Shown: one piece after another, positions 16,053 to 27,560 of the stretch
How the letters are laid out: every line of letters begins with the position of its first letter
Numbering within the stretch: the first letter of the stretch is position 1
Assembly: GCA_009760855.2 (NCBI GenBank)
Contig: WPIO01000120.1
Span: 312,001-372,000, forward strand
Length of the DNA stretch: 60,000 nucleotides
Reading direction: 5' to 3'
Source of the DNA: Cristatella mucedo
Taxonomy: Eukaryota > Bryozoa > Phylactolaemata > Cristatellidae
The notes under the pieces: generated by a model
Seen by the model: the letters and a program-made list of their open reading frames with translations, nothing else
Told to the model about the DNA's origin: nothing
Databases searched by the model: none
Translations under genes and position numbers: made by a program

Positions 16053-16218
16053 CTTTTCGCTATATTCGTCGGGAAGATAGAATACTAAGCTGACTAAAGC
16101 TGACAGGCACGCTGTCGGAAAAACGTATCGTAGCAAGTAGAATTGAGTTTTTACTTTCAAAGTGGGGCAAAAGTAGGCGTCAGAGTACAAAATCGTGTTA
16201 TCATTCGTCGAAAATGAA
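16053..16218 (-). CDS. Cys-loop ligand-gated ion channel, M1 exon
   Basis: This internal exon encodes 55 residues of a pentameric ligand-gated channel of the nicotinic acetylcholine receptor type. The segment KVKTQFYLLRYVFPTACLSA, followed by LVSLVFYLPDEYSEK, matches the conserved pre-M1 and M1 helix: a basic residue plus FY at the membrane entry, a central Pro, and FYLP followed by SEK where GEK is usual. The acceptor is CTTATTTCAG (AG at 16220-16219) and the donor is GAAAAG|GTAAGA (GT at 16052-16051), close to consensus. The exon enters in phase 2 and leaves in phase 0, ending just before the residue that starts M2, an intron position compatible with this family. The frame is intact. The ligand-binding Cys-loop exon lies 2.6 kb upstream at 18864-18930; later exons (M2-M4) were not found. 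Ion selectivity cannot be judged without the M2 exon. Confidence 0.82.
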
Positions 16219-16384
16219 CTGAAATAAGCTACTCCTATAATGTAACCTGACAAGTATCCGTGTATAACTTCAAAAAGCCTTAAAGATCAAATAGGTGATA
16301 CGCTCGATGTTTTTCTTTGGTGCACTTGAAACCTAAATGTATCTCCGTGCACATACTGATGCTTACAGAATTTTTTCACGAGGC

Positions 16385-16485
16385 AATATGGAGAACTTAA
16401 TCTCTTTCTAGGCACTTTACAAATGGTGAAAAGAGGGTAATTGAGGAGCATAGCTGAGCCTGGTGTTTGTTTCAAGAAGCACGTT
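16385..16485 (-). mobile_element. Family-1 3' terminal fragment, minus strand
   Basis: GAGAACTTAATCTCTTTCTA followed by GGCACTTTAC is the inverted terminal hairpin of family 1. Only about 100 bases remain, lying in the first few hundred bases upstream of the M1 exon. Confidence 0.7.
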
Positions 16486-18465
16486 ACATATCAGTAGCTA
16501 CAGCACACAGCTTGTAGTAATTTCCAGTAGAGCAGCGGCTAGTGAGCAAATTTCTTTCCGTAAGATTGTGGAAGTGAGTTTCATAGCCATGGAATTGTGA
16601 AGCGAAGATGCAGCACCATAATAGGCAAAAATAAACAGGAAAATTAAAAACTTCTCTAGTAAACTAAAGAATTTTTTTCCCGCAGAGTGTTGTCTCTTGT
16701 GAGGGCGGACGAACCTAGTAGATTATAGTTTCAGATTTATATTGTTTGTTTGGTTGTCTTAGAGCGCAAATGCCTTACTGTTATTATTGTTAAGGTAAGA
16801 GGTCAAATGTATGTTGGCCAGTTCTCAGGCTCGACCATCTGGCTCCGAGATCGACAAACTACGCCCCTCAGACCAGATCCGGCCTAGCTAGTGCTCTCTA
16901 GTCTGGCCTAATGGCACCCTAGCTATTTGCTGATGAATCCGTAGCCTAATTGAGTTCTCGTGGTTTTCTTCACCAGCACTATAGAGGTACTTGACTTACG
17001 AGAATCCCAAATAACGATTTTTTGAAGCACGAGCCGTCTCTTGGCCACTTGCTGCTTTGGGATGAGAGATGACTATTATTGGGCTTTATTTATGCTTCAC
17101 AGGTTTCCCAGTATGTAGTTGGCTTAGTTTCTATGCCCACTCCTGGTTAGGCGAAGTGGGCGTGGTTTAATCTGGTCCAGTGTGCCGTCTTGACCTACTG
17201 AAATAGCCTAGTAGTCCAAAATTTTTGCTGACATCTGATCTGGAGAGCTTCCATGAAACGCAGTAAATCATTTGTATGCACTAGTATTCAGTGATCAAAC
17301 AGCCGAAATAGTTAAGAAACAAAATGCTCACATAACTAGAAGAACTTCAACAGCCAGCTTATCTGCACTGTCTCTCGTAATTATATTTGCGAAAGTCTGA
17401 ATAGCTCAGTATCCAGTAAGAGTGCTAAGCTTGGTGTACACACTGTATGCAATAATTTGCTCGGGCAGACATTATGTATCGTCATACTCCGACAAAAAAA
17501 GACACAAATTCCATTCCTTGATCTATTCGGACGCAATAAGAGAAATCTGTAGTTTTTCTGCACATTTTTATAGTACACATATCGAGAAAAATATTTATCA
17601 TCTGATATCTGCTGTTTCACTTAAGATTGAAAGTGGGGCGTAAGTCTACGAGAAAAATACTGTATGGGCATGGCAATCAGTTGTGGTAGGTTTCTTTCCG
17701 CAAGCAAATATTTCGCTAATAGGTTCTGAGATCAAGAATTATTCTACAAAAATCAGCAATAGAAAAAGAGTATTCGCGCAAATGTATACATGAGTAAATA
17801 AAATATTTGATATTCATACTGAAGTGCTCAACATTTCAAGCAAATTTTGTTTGGGGCGTTCTCAAAACACTAAAAGCTTGCCTAGAAAAGGGAAAACTGA
17901 CTTTTACAATTACAATTTAATTTCTCAGTAAAGAGCATAATGTGATCGGTTATCTATGTACAGCTGACCAAATAGCAGTAGTCGGCGGTGGCACATTGTC
18001 CATGATTACCTGTTGTCTATCTTTAGCAATATAGATCCTTCAAAACTAAATCTATGACGAGCAGTAATTTATTATCATAGCAGTAGATGTCATTGGCTTT
18101 CAGTGAATAATATGGCATATGAAAGTCTCAGCATGAAACAACTGGAAACTACGAGACATTGATGATCAGTAGGAGCAAATGAAGAAGTGATTGACCGAAA
18201 AGTGGCAGCACAGAAAGTTTACACAATTTGTGCTAGAGTGTGGTGAGCCTAAGAAGGTACTGATTTTAGTTGATGCATAGTAATTGGAAAGTAAGTGCCA
18301 CATTCTTTGATGTGCACATTAAAAGCATCCGTCGTCAACTGTCGTAGAGTACCATATGACAGTTATTTTTTCTTCTTAGGCAATCTGAGGGAACAATACA
18401 AACGTTGTAGGTTATAAAGATGTCATGGTATGTTAAGCCATTTTGTTAAAAGATTAGAAACTTAC
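16486..18465. other. Unassigned sequence, probably intron of the receptor gene
   Basis: Apart from several short open frames on both strands near 17381-17643, nothing coding was recognised. The exon joining the Cys-loop exon to M1 is missing from what I can identify. Confidence 0.4.
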
Positions 18466-18601
18466 TTCATATCTATTGATCATCGTCAAGGTTGATTCGT
18501 ATCTATTCCTAAATCTGTAGCAGTCGTCATTGTGGCATGCTATTGGAAGATACTGGCAAACATACTTCCACGTGCAATATAAATAGGAAAATTGAGTGCA
18601 C
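18466..18601 (-). other. Candidate exon, cysteine-rich, unknown function
   Basis: On minus an open frame of 45 codons lies between an acceptor-like GTTTCATTCAG (AG at 18603-18602) and a perfect donor TATGAA|GTAAGT (GT at 18465-18464). It includes CTQFSYLYCTWKYVCQYLPI and four or five cysteines. It enters in phase 2 and leaves in phase 0, which does not join directly to either receptor exon nearby. It may be an exon of another transcript or chance. Confidence 0.25.
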
Positions 18602-18863
18602 CTGAATGAAACGAGTAAACTACCATTAACAACTTGAATACCAAACCTACCTTGCATGTTCACAAGCGAGCTCCACTTGTGGCGACTTTTACTCGTGAAT
18701 AATTGAATATATGCGTGCAAACATCTGTATTATTATTGTTCAGTTCTACAATATTGACTCACCCCAACGATGAAGCTTTGGTTGCATGCCTTTCACCAGA
18801 GTTGGTAATCATAGCAGTAGTGAAGTTATTTGGGACGTGTTAGGACAAGTAGGAACGATATAC

Positions 18864-18930
18864 CCAACTTTCATAGTTAAAGTAGCACATCTGAATGTCG
18901 AAGGGGAGGTCTCAGACGTTCCATTTGCAC
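18864..18930 (-). pseudogene. Cys-loop exon of a ligand-gated ion channel, with in-frame TGA
   Basis: On minus, after an acceptor TTCTCACAG (AG at 18932-18931), the frame reads CKWNV, TGA, DLPFDIQMCYFNYESW. This fits the Cys-loop signature: two Cys separated by 13 positions, the P-F-D core, then the FGSW-like motif as NYESW. Two residues depart from the family. The sixth position is a TGA stop, and the aromatic before the Pro is Leu. A possible donor TGG|GTATAT follows at 18863. In the intact family this loop couples agonist binding to channel opening. The exon probably belongs with the M1 exon at 16053-16218. Whether the gene is dead, or the TGA is a polymorphism or a sequencing error, cannot be told here. 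The 91-codon plus-strand ORF over this place is its antisense. Confidence 0.72.
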
Positions 18931-21384
18931 CTGTGAGAATCACAAATGTTTCACATCACGCACTGCTGATATATACTAAGTTTTTCAAAGTAACAATTGC
19001 GACCCGGTCCTTCCACCTTTCGTATGCTGATCAGTCTCTTAAAGAATTACCCGATATGTAAAATGACAGATCATCATACAAAGATATGTAATTTCTAATA
19101 GTAAAACCAACGATATCATGCTTGTTGGAATTAAAAATTTGCAAATTAACTCGATTATATAATAAAATATCGCCGCCATTGCTCATAGTTGTTTTATGTC
19201 CCAAGATATGTAGTTGGCATCAGTGCCTTCCCAAGTACCTAGGTGACCTTTACCTCCCTCATGGCCATTAGCTGCTGCAGCTGGCCAGATAAATCCAGCA
19301 AGATTAGAGTTAGAAGTTTAGGTTCCATTTGCAACCGATACTAATAGGAAGAAAGTTAGCCAATAGGTCTTTGTTTACTTAATACTGCCAGGTATGATCA
19401 AGATCAGCAACTGGCAGAAGAGCTAAAGAAAAGCCCTTAGAAAAATCCCGAAGAAACTGAATGATTTTATTTTCAGATTGAATTAGTAACTGAATTAGTG
19501 TAATGACCATTGCAATGTAAATGTTATGTTATTTACTCAAACCAAGGCGAGGAGAAAGCATAGTGAAAAAAGGTCATTTATAGGTACAGGCCATCGAATA
19601 ACTCAAATAATCAACGTACTATGTTTTTCGGCGTCGGTCGCTCTAACCATTATTTCTCAATTATAGATGATAGTTCAGAGATGAGCCGTGTATATTTGCC
19701 AAAGATTGTCCCCCCACAAAGTGTCACCTTTTTATATCGATAAGGGTGTGCAAGCAAAGTCCTACTGTGGTTTCGTTATAGACATGTACGGCTCTTACTT
19801 AAGACTGTCTGCTAACATTTTCAGTAGCCTAAATCTCTGTTTATCAGCTAATAACCCTCTGACGTGCTTGGAATGTGAACATGTAGTATTTAGCTAGCTC
19901 ACTGTAAGAACAGGCTAAGGCAGAGTTAGAATTTTTAATAAGGACCTAGAAGTGAAAGATTTTCCTGTCATTCTGCCCAAATTCGAAACGTAGCAGACTA
20001 TGGCAGCTTTCCTCAATTTAAGCAACACATAATGAAGAATATATTTAGCCTAAAAGAGGCAGCCTGTTTTATTATCTCAACAAAGATTTCCCAAAGGTTC
20101 AAAATATTATGGATACTAAGAGCATAGTCATGCCGCCGAACAACCTAATATTGTAATAACGGAAATAAGGTACGGTGCTCTCCAGGTGTTTATTTTGACA
20201 TTCAAATTTCACGAACGATTGAATAGATTATTATAAATAAGAATGCTTGGCTAAAGTATATGTAGAGCAGGCTATCTTGCTTATCCCAGGTCTGTAGCTC
20301 TACTTAAGTTAAGTCTACTCTTTCGCTCAGTATCCAAGCAAATCGAGTTTATAGGTCCCTTAGATTGTATGGGAAATTGAATGCATTCCCGCTGAAACGC
20401 CCAAACTCGCTCACTTGATGTGTATGTATAGCTCTATATATGTAATGTAAGAACATGGGGCTCAAACTGACATAATCAATCTTGACACGAACCAAGATTC
20501 TTATGATGGATCTCTACCCTTCAGGTTCAAAGGATAACTATAGAAGGATTGGGAAATTATTCTGAAAGTTATAAAAATAGTTCTGTTCTAGTTATCATTC
20601 AGAAATATTGAAATATAGCAGAATTGAGTACGGATAATTGAGGGATAGCAGAGCTGACTGGTCACGTTGATTAGACCTGGCATCTACTCGAAGTCTCAAA
20701 AACGATCGAAAAAGTATGATTTGAACTATACCTGAGCTTAATCGGGCCGTGTAAGGGTTGATCTCACTCGTTCAAGCCGGGTATTATTGGATATTCCAAA
20801 ACTTTGACATAAATTTACAATTAAAAGGGTGCTATTTTGCTATGCCATTTGAAGGCTAGGCTTTTAAAGTATCGGTCTAATCCTGGCCGAGTTGGAGGGC
20901 AAGGGTAAAACCTCATTATCCAGAAAAGCATTAGAAATCTCCTTAAATGTTCCGAGATTAGCTATTTTCTTAGTGACCTTTGTGATGATCTAGCAGATCT
21001 TTTTTCTATCACGTTTTTATCATCAAGATAGATAAAATCATGAGTCCGTATATGTAGCATCAATCGCCCTGGAATCCGGCCCCTCAAGTCAGTGCAGTAC
21101 AGTCACTAATGATCTGGTTCTGAAGCTTACAATGTAATACAAGCAGTTCAAAAAGCTAATCCACTAGACTGCATTCCCTATTCCTGGTTCTGCAATGCAT
21201 TGATTGGCTACTGCAACGGATAAATAACATCTTAAATATGTCATCAGGCCTAAGGTCATGTTCCGACATCTTTCTAAATGGCGTCTTTCTAAAAGTCTGC
21301 TTTCTGAACAAACCATTTCTGAACAAACGCTCGCTTACGTGCTTAGGCATGCATCGCCGAGCCCTGCTATCGGTAAACGATTTG
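18931..21384. other. Unassigned sequence, possible upstream intron of the receptor gene
   Basis: Exons for the N-terminal ligand-binding domain would be expected on minus here or further upstream, but I could not identify any. No repeat family was recognised. Confidence 0.4.
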
Positions 21385-22545
21385 TGTCAGCTCAGCAGAA
21401 CCCGTATCTTGAAATCTCAAACTTTGCTAGTAAGTCGTGTGCGGTTTCTGAGCTAATCATCTTATTGAGTTGGATTTGCTTAGGATTTATAACAAACTAC
21501 TTAGACATGGGGACTTAGGTTGATTCGGTCTGCTTTTTTGTGCTTGATCTCTTTCGGAAGCTTTGATAACATCGATCTTACATTCCCTGTTGAGCGCCTC
21601 TAATCTCACCTGGGCATGACTGGCTCTGCATTGCAATGGTTCAAGTCTCATCTCAGCAGAAGACTCCGGAGTATGGATATGAAATGACACAGATCGTCCG
21701 AGGATATTCTAAATTATAGGGCAAATCATTACTCTGTGCTTCGTCGTGTTATTTTCACTTTTAATACTCTCACTCTTGGGGTTGTGATTGCGACACATAA
21801 TCTTGGTTTACGCTTCTGTACTGATGACACTCACTTGCACCTCTGCTTTAGTTCCACTGAGCCGTGTGGCTCGTCCAGTTAGATTTACTTCCACACTGCC
21901 AGCATTTGATGACATCTATACATGAATGGCATCACACTTTCTCAAATTGACTAGTGTGAAAACCAACTTACTTATGACGACAGAACAAGTGCGATTCAGA
22001 CATGGGAATGGTTCACTCCCACAATTGGCTATCCCAGCACATGTCCTGTTAGTGTGAACGAAATCTAGTTGTCTATTCTCTAAGTGACCTTTCTTTTGAT
22101 GACCACAACAGTTGCACAGTCGAGGCCGTCTACTTTTAGCTACATTTTTTGCTACTATTCATGCTGTTTAGACAGGAATGCCACATATAAAATTGTCCCA
22201 GAATTTGTGAAATACCGTCTTCACCAATGTTACTAACTGCTTGCTGGTCTAGGGGCCTGTACAATCAAGAGCTTCTAGCTGGTGGAAAGCTCAGCAGCTA
22301 TGCATCCCTGTCGTGAGCCTTGCAGTTGCCCCGTACATACAACTTCTCACCGACCTGTGTCGGCTCCCCGTCAAGTAAAGCACTGAATTCATTGTTTCGT
22401 CACTCACTTTTAAGCCTCTTTGCTTTTCGATTCTAGCCTACCTATCAGATCGAATCCCTCCCAGCAATGTAAAGCATCGACCAGCATCGTGACACCAGCT
22501 TTTCGGAATCTAATTTAATACATATACTTTGGATGAATCTCATGT
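21385..22545 (+). mobile_element. Family-1 L2-like retrotransposon, plus strand, decayed RT to C-terminus
   Basis: Plus-strand homology begins near the RT start (AACCCGTATCTTGAAATCTC and the following NHSTES equivalent, with stops). It includes a degraded LDLFRSFDNID (21545-21570) for motif A and FCTDDTHLHLCF (21810-21845) for the YADD box. It runs through the C-terminal domain (22240-22460) and ends in the coding part near 22545 without a 3' UTR or tail. Confidence 0.8.
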
Positions 22546-22549
22546 CCTT

Positions 22550-22945
22550 TTGAGATCTTTTAATATTACAACTAATATTATTATACAATACATTCGTAAA
22601 ATATAATGTGGCAGTAGGATCACATATTGGCCTTAGGATCACATATTTTATAAGTTTTTACACACAACTTATTAATTTCATGTGACTCCCACTACCAATC
22701 GATATAGATTACCGCCTTTACCTGTAAATATCCGTCAATGGTTAAGGAATCTCCAAAATATTCCTATTTTCGTCTCTTTTCTTCATTATTTAAGATCCGA
22801 GCCTCCATATGGTGGAAGTTCTTATTTCTCAGCCATTTCGTGACTCAGTTTTCCAGCCATCAGCAAACAGATGCTTTCTTTCGGTGAACTTAGCTGTACA
22901 CGAAATACCACTGCTAATGAAATATGAGAAGATATTTTATTTTTT
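22550..22945. other. Unassigned intergenic sequence
   Basis: Nothing recognised. Confidence 0.4.
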
Positions 22946-22949
22946 CAGG

Positions 22950-23140
22950 ACATTTACACAAATAAAATAAATAAATACTACCTGATTTAACAGCCTCTTT
23001 TTGTATAGCGACAGAAGAGCCTGTATGGCTATCACCACCTCTTGCAGTGGCGATAAAGGATCGCCCACTGCAGGATTGGAACCCACGACCTCGGGGCCGA
23101 GGTCATGAAAAGCAACAGCCTTGCCTAGTGAGCCATTAAA
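22950..23140 (-). mobile_element. tRNA-derived SINE relic, copy 1
   Basis: On minus, an A-box-like TGGCTCACTAGGC (23135-23123) and a B box GGTTCCAATCC (23083-23073) form an internal RNA polymerase III promoter. A T-stem can be drawn around the B box. A non-tRNA body follows, including GGTGGTGATAGCCAT, and the element ends in an A/T-rich TATTTATTTATTTT tail near 22965. There is no pairing acceptor stem, so it is not a functional tRNA gene. The GTGATAGCCAT body motif recurs at 59128-59285. Confidence 0.65.
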
Positions 23141-23399
23141 GACATTCTACGCAATGTGTTCCTATGCATTGCCGATTTCTTCCAAAAACCGAAGTTATTG
23201 TGAACATCGTCTACGGAACCCGATACACCTAAAGCCTGTTTAAAGCTTATCTGTTTTTTATTTGACTTCAGCTCGTGAGCAATTACGTGCCTATGGGTAT
23301 ATAAATTCTTATCGCTTCGATTTGCTGGGTCTCCCACGTCAGTGGCTGCTTTAGTTACCCTGGTGGCTAGTAACCTGCATATTCGTTAGGATCGTGCGT

Positions 23400-23690
23400 A
23401 CCTTTTATCGCTCATCCCAACGTTTAGCGGATCCTTGTGATTCGTCCTGTATGTGCTTATGCGGACTAATAACGTGCTAGCTGCTATTGACCAAACTTGC
23501 ATGCTGTCCGTGTAAATATCACCCTAATCATATTATTCCATTTGCTTATTAAACATGCAATGATTAAACATGCGATCGTGCTTCGTTTTCAGAAAATAAA
23601 ACGTGCCTGGAAAGAGATTGATTTATCTGAGACCTCTGCATCCATTGCATTAATATTATTACTATTATTATTATTATGGAAAGCAAATAG
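23400..23690 (+). mobile_element. Family-1 3' end with (ATT)n tail
   Basis: The 3' UTR is recognisable (GTGATTCGTCCTGTATGTGC, GCATGCTGTCCGTG, then AAACGTGCCTGGAAAGAG). A decayed hairpin and a clear (ATT)n tail follow at about 23650-23678. Confidence 0.75.
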
Positions 23691-23726
23691 GTTGCACCTA
23701 TCCTAATGAAAGTATGCAATAGGTAA

Positions 23727-23778
23727 TAATAATAACAATAACAACAATAAATAATAATAATAATAAATAATAATAAAC
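23727..23778. repeat. (AAT)n microsatellite
   Basis: An imperfect AAT/AAC repeat only about 50 bases from the (ATT)n tail of the preceding element, and in inverted sense. Together they could form a hairpin. Confidence 0.9.
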
Positions 23779-24844
23779 ATCTGGTTCATTCGGAATCATA
23801 TAAATTGCCATCGTATTTGTTTTTGTAACTTCACATTGCTGGCATGGAAAAACCGCCAGCCAAAAGGTGTGGTTATGGCTATTAATTGATGGGAATTTAA
23901 AGGTCGATAGTGGAAGTCGCCGTTGGGCCACATTGCTTTTCTGGTTTAGAGCTACCTGTCAGGGCCATTGATGAGTTTTGTTTATGTAACATACAGCAAT
24001 CAGCACATACTGGTCACTTTAGGTTTGCGACACACAGCTCTTTTTAAAATTAAAATTGTATAAATCACGTTGAATGCGGGATTAAGGAACACCCTAGTCT
24101 CACCCTAAAAGACCATCGTGGAACTGGTTTAATTAACGGGTCTTACATTGAATGTGCTGCTAGGTCCCAAAAAAGTCCAACCGCCACTACCTTGTCGTCA
24201 TTCCCAAAGGCGTGCATTGAAGGAAACTCCAAAGCTGAGCTAAATACATTGGAATGTGCTTACCGGAGGTGGGCCTTTAGGAAGAGCATATTACCCCATC
24301 TTAACAGTAGCTGCAGCATATATTTTGTACAGAGAATAAAAATCCTAGCACTGGGCTAGCTAATTATCCACATTTAGACAAGCTTTCACCTGTGCACTGC
24401 TCCAAAGGGTACAATGCAGCTAGGTCTTCAGGTGATCTAAAAACATATATTCCCTTATTACCTCTAAATGGCGTTTCAAATATTTACACTAATTTAAAAA
24501 CATCTCAAATTGCTCGCTGCACGCTCAGCCCATAAGCCGCTTTGTCAGCTTTATTCAAGAAAATATCTTTGCTTATAGAAACATATTGATGCTGAGTAGT
24601 GACGAGCTCACCACGTGAAAGCTTCACTTTCTCAGTCCTGTAGCTCTGCATTAGAAGCCTCTTAACTATCCCTCAAGGGCAGCATGGTTCTAGCCTGACC
24701 TAAAGGTTATTCTCACCCTTACTATGTTTTGCAGGTTTTCAACTTCCGAATGACCTCTCCACGTGGGAAGTAGAGATTAAATCTTGCCAGGCCTCAGCGC
24801 ACTTAGAGTGAATGGTATTTGGAATAACAATGATGCATTTTTTT
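23779..24844. other. Unassigned intergenic sequence
   Basis: Nothing recognised. Confidence 0.4.
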
Positions 24845-27200
24845 AGAGTCTTCAGAGAACTGAATCTATTAAGCTGCTGGGATATAAGCAGCCACTGAAG
24901 GTAAGCTGTAGTGCTAAGGCCTCATAAGTTGCACCAGCAGCCTTCCAATTGGTCACGGTTGCACCATTATTCGCAGAGCTCTAGGGTACTGGCTAAACAA
25001 ATATTGAAAGCTAATGATTATTGATTGTTTGCATGCTTTTAAAAATGTACGACTCGTTAATATAGCTACCTTTGTCAACACAAAGGCCATTCAGAGTAAA
25101 CTCAGTACAATATATGGTGCCTGAATGGTATATTGATTTCAGAGCACGAAGAAAATTGATCGGGAATGGCTGCATTGCGGCACGTGGCAGTGCGAAGTCA
25201 GGAATGACGTCGCTCGAAAACGGTTCTATCAGATAAAGTATTGGCTTGGTTTAAATCTTACTCATCTGATTATTGCTAAATCCGTGTTTTATATGGATCA
25301 GGCTTCATTCACCAAACCAGTCACCTGTGGATTCCCTCAAGGATCTATCCTTCATCCACTGCTTTTCTTCATGTATACTGAACCTCTGGGAAAAGTACTT
25401 CATGCCCATGGATGAGGATTCCAATTTTATGATAGCGATAGGCACTGTATGCGTTATTTATACCATTGGAATATGCTGCATCAACTGATAAACTTGATTC
25501 TTGACTTCCCGATGTTAGATCCTAGATGTCAGCTAGTTACCTTAAATTAAAGGGCATACAACTAGACTGCTGCTCTGTGGCTTGACTAGAATGTTTTGCC
25601 CTTTTAATATGTGATACTGTTTTAGGACCGTTATCGTTTGCTCGGAATTAAGGCATAGTCCTGGACAGCTGCCTAAATTTTGAAAGCATAATTAAGAAGA
25701 CTGCTTCCACAGCTAGATATCACGTTCAATCTCTATCTAAGATAGGAAAGGTTTTCCACAGCTGCTTGCAAATATCTAGCTAGCTCCTTAGTTCTGCCCC
25801 GGCTATATTATTATAATCACCCTTTGAATACCAAAGACAGGAACTAGGACACTGCAGCTAGCTTTGAATACGGCTGCAAAGTTGTTTGCGAATCCCAGAG
25901 AATTGGCCACGTCTCCTGATTACTAAAATAGCTAGGTTGGCTGCCGTTCGAGCAATAGATGCAAATCTTCCATACCTAGCTGAACGCTGGATCAGTTTCG
26001 GCACCTCCGTAGGCTCAAGTTTGTATGGGCAATAAATTAGCTGTTCCATTCCTCCATGTAAAGACATTGGCAAAATAAGTGTGTGCTATGTAAGTCCTTT
26101 GCTTTGATAATTACCTCAATGTTTCTTAGGCAAAAACTAATGCTCTCCTGCGGCCGATAATGGCACATCCTTTCCAGCCGTCTTGTGTTGCAACTTCTAT
26201 ACTAATCACTACCTCAACAGCTCTCCTGATTCAACTATCCATCTCACTTTCTTTTTGTCGCATAATATGAACTCTATTGGCTACCAAATGCATTGGGTAA
26301 CCCACTTAGACTGCGGGTTCTATTTACCAATACCTCTTCCCTAACGACCAGGTAGTCTTTTGAGGTTTGTGGAGTTACAGACGGAGAATCATAACACATG
26401 GCGTTTAGTTACAATCTGCGAAGACTTGCAGGGAGTCGGCGTCCCATGAAACCTAGACTTTAAAAAGCGTGTTTAACCCTCAGCTATTGCTAGCGAATTT
26501 TGTCAGTTTCATCTCCTAACACGTGCAGTGTATCCACTGTAAATCACTAATTATTTGATCATATACATCGCCTTCTAAGCCTTACTCAAAATAATCATTT
26601 TGGACCGGAATTCCAGCAGTGATACTAACAGTTAATCGCTGTAGGCTGATGACTTCGTAAGTTTCTGGGAATACTAGCCTCAGTGTTTTCTTCTGAGTCT
26701 TTTTAAGTTACCAAAACTCCGAAGTCTGAATGTAAAGAAAAACTACTAGACATTTTAACAATTCTGGTATAGGCATTGAAAATAATTCTAGTTTATGACT
26801 TCCATTACTTGAGCATGTTACACATCCCAATCTTCTGACTGAAAAGACTATACCGGCACTAAAATCCGGATGAAGCTGAAGTGGAGGCCATCCACTGATG
26901 GATAAGGCTTCAAGTAGAAACGGAAAAGCTTTGCTTCCATCAGACAGGACGATTTGAGCTGCTGCTATTGCAGAGAAACACTGCATGTTTTTACAAAGAC
27001 TTCGTAGGTGCTGCTAGCCTGAGAGGCACATCATTTTTAAAGCAGAAGAGAATAAGCAGTAGCTGACACATTGAACCGGATACGGGGATCCAGGAAACAA
27101 AAGAGAGGTAGGTAAACATTGAGAGTGAGGTACACTGATTGCATTTCAGTATTACATGAAATCCGTCAATATTATTAATATTAACTTTTAAATCATGCAA
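24845..27200. repeat. Family-3 unnamed repeat, copy 2, split by a family-2 element
   Basis: The left part is 24845-25185 and the right part 26411-27200. Both match 3450-4515 in the same order. The part between is a family-2 retrotransposon, absent from copy 1. On the minus strand the right part is open (26708-26986) and begins with MQCFSAIAAAQIVLSDGS, matched in copy 1 by MQGCGAIAAAQTVL, so the repeat may once have been coding. I do not recognise the protein. Confidence 0.6.
25186..26410 (+). mobile_element. Family-2 L2-like retrotransposon, 5' truncated, nested in family-3 repeat
   Basis: The plus strand encodes the RT region with a PVTCGFPQGSI-like box (about 25315-25355, motif B neighbourhood). 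Then come the C-terminal segment (NLGVV equivalent near 25650; the TAS-HHIRSLSKI equivalent near 25705-25745; LAPSYLADLL equivalent near 25975) and the 3' UTR to about 26400. Stops and frameshifts are numerous. It resembles 32035-32935 but extends further 5'. The YADD box region (about 25410-25440) is badly decayed. Confidence 0.8.
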
Positions 27201-27369
27201 CAAGAAAACCAAACTATTTCAAATAATTGAATTTCATTCGGAATGAAGATCGTAAATGTGTCAGCAAGACACAGTGTTCACTTTCGGGAAGCATGGCTAT
27301 GTGATAGAGAATTCAAAACTCACTTGGAGAAAATACTTTGAGAAACAGGTTAGTGAATAGCTTCATTGA

Positions 27370-27560
27370 AAAGGCGGTCCAGTGAGATGTCAGAAATTAA
27401 TTCTGAAAAGAGCTCCAAACGTTTGGGTCCCTACAAACTAAATGCGTGGTCTCTATCAGATTTTAGTTTAATCAAGGGGACAGTATGGCAGAACATATTT
27501 AAAAATACGAGCAGGTGGCACTAACTGGTACCATATTTATTAGCATTCAAATCAGTAGGC
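27370..27560 (-). mobile_element. Family-1 3' coding/UTR relic
   Basis: Faint minus-strand match to the APKAWNSLP region and adjoining 3' UTR (GGGTCCCTACAAACTAAATG with GCGTGGTCTCTATCAGATTT). Heavily mutated. Confidence 0.5.

Noticed and set aside
18786-19061. 91-codon plus-strand ORF
   Set aside because: The opposite strand carries the Cys-loop receptor signature with an acceptor, so this is its antisense shadow.
23073-23135. Functional tRNA gene
   Set aside because: A and B boxes are present but spacing is long and no acceptor stem pairs; better explained as a SINE head.
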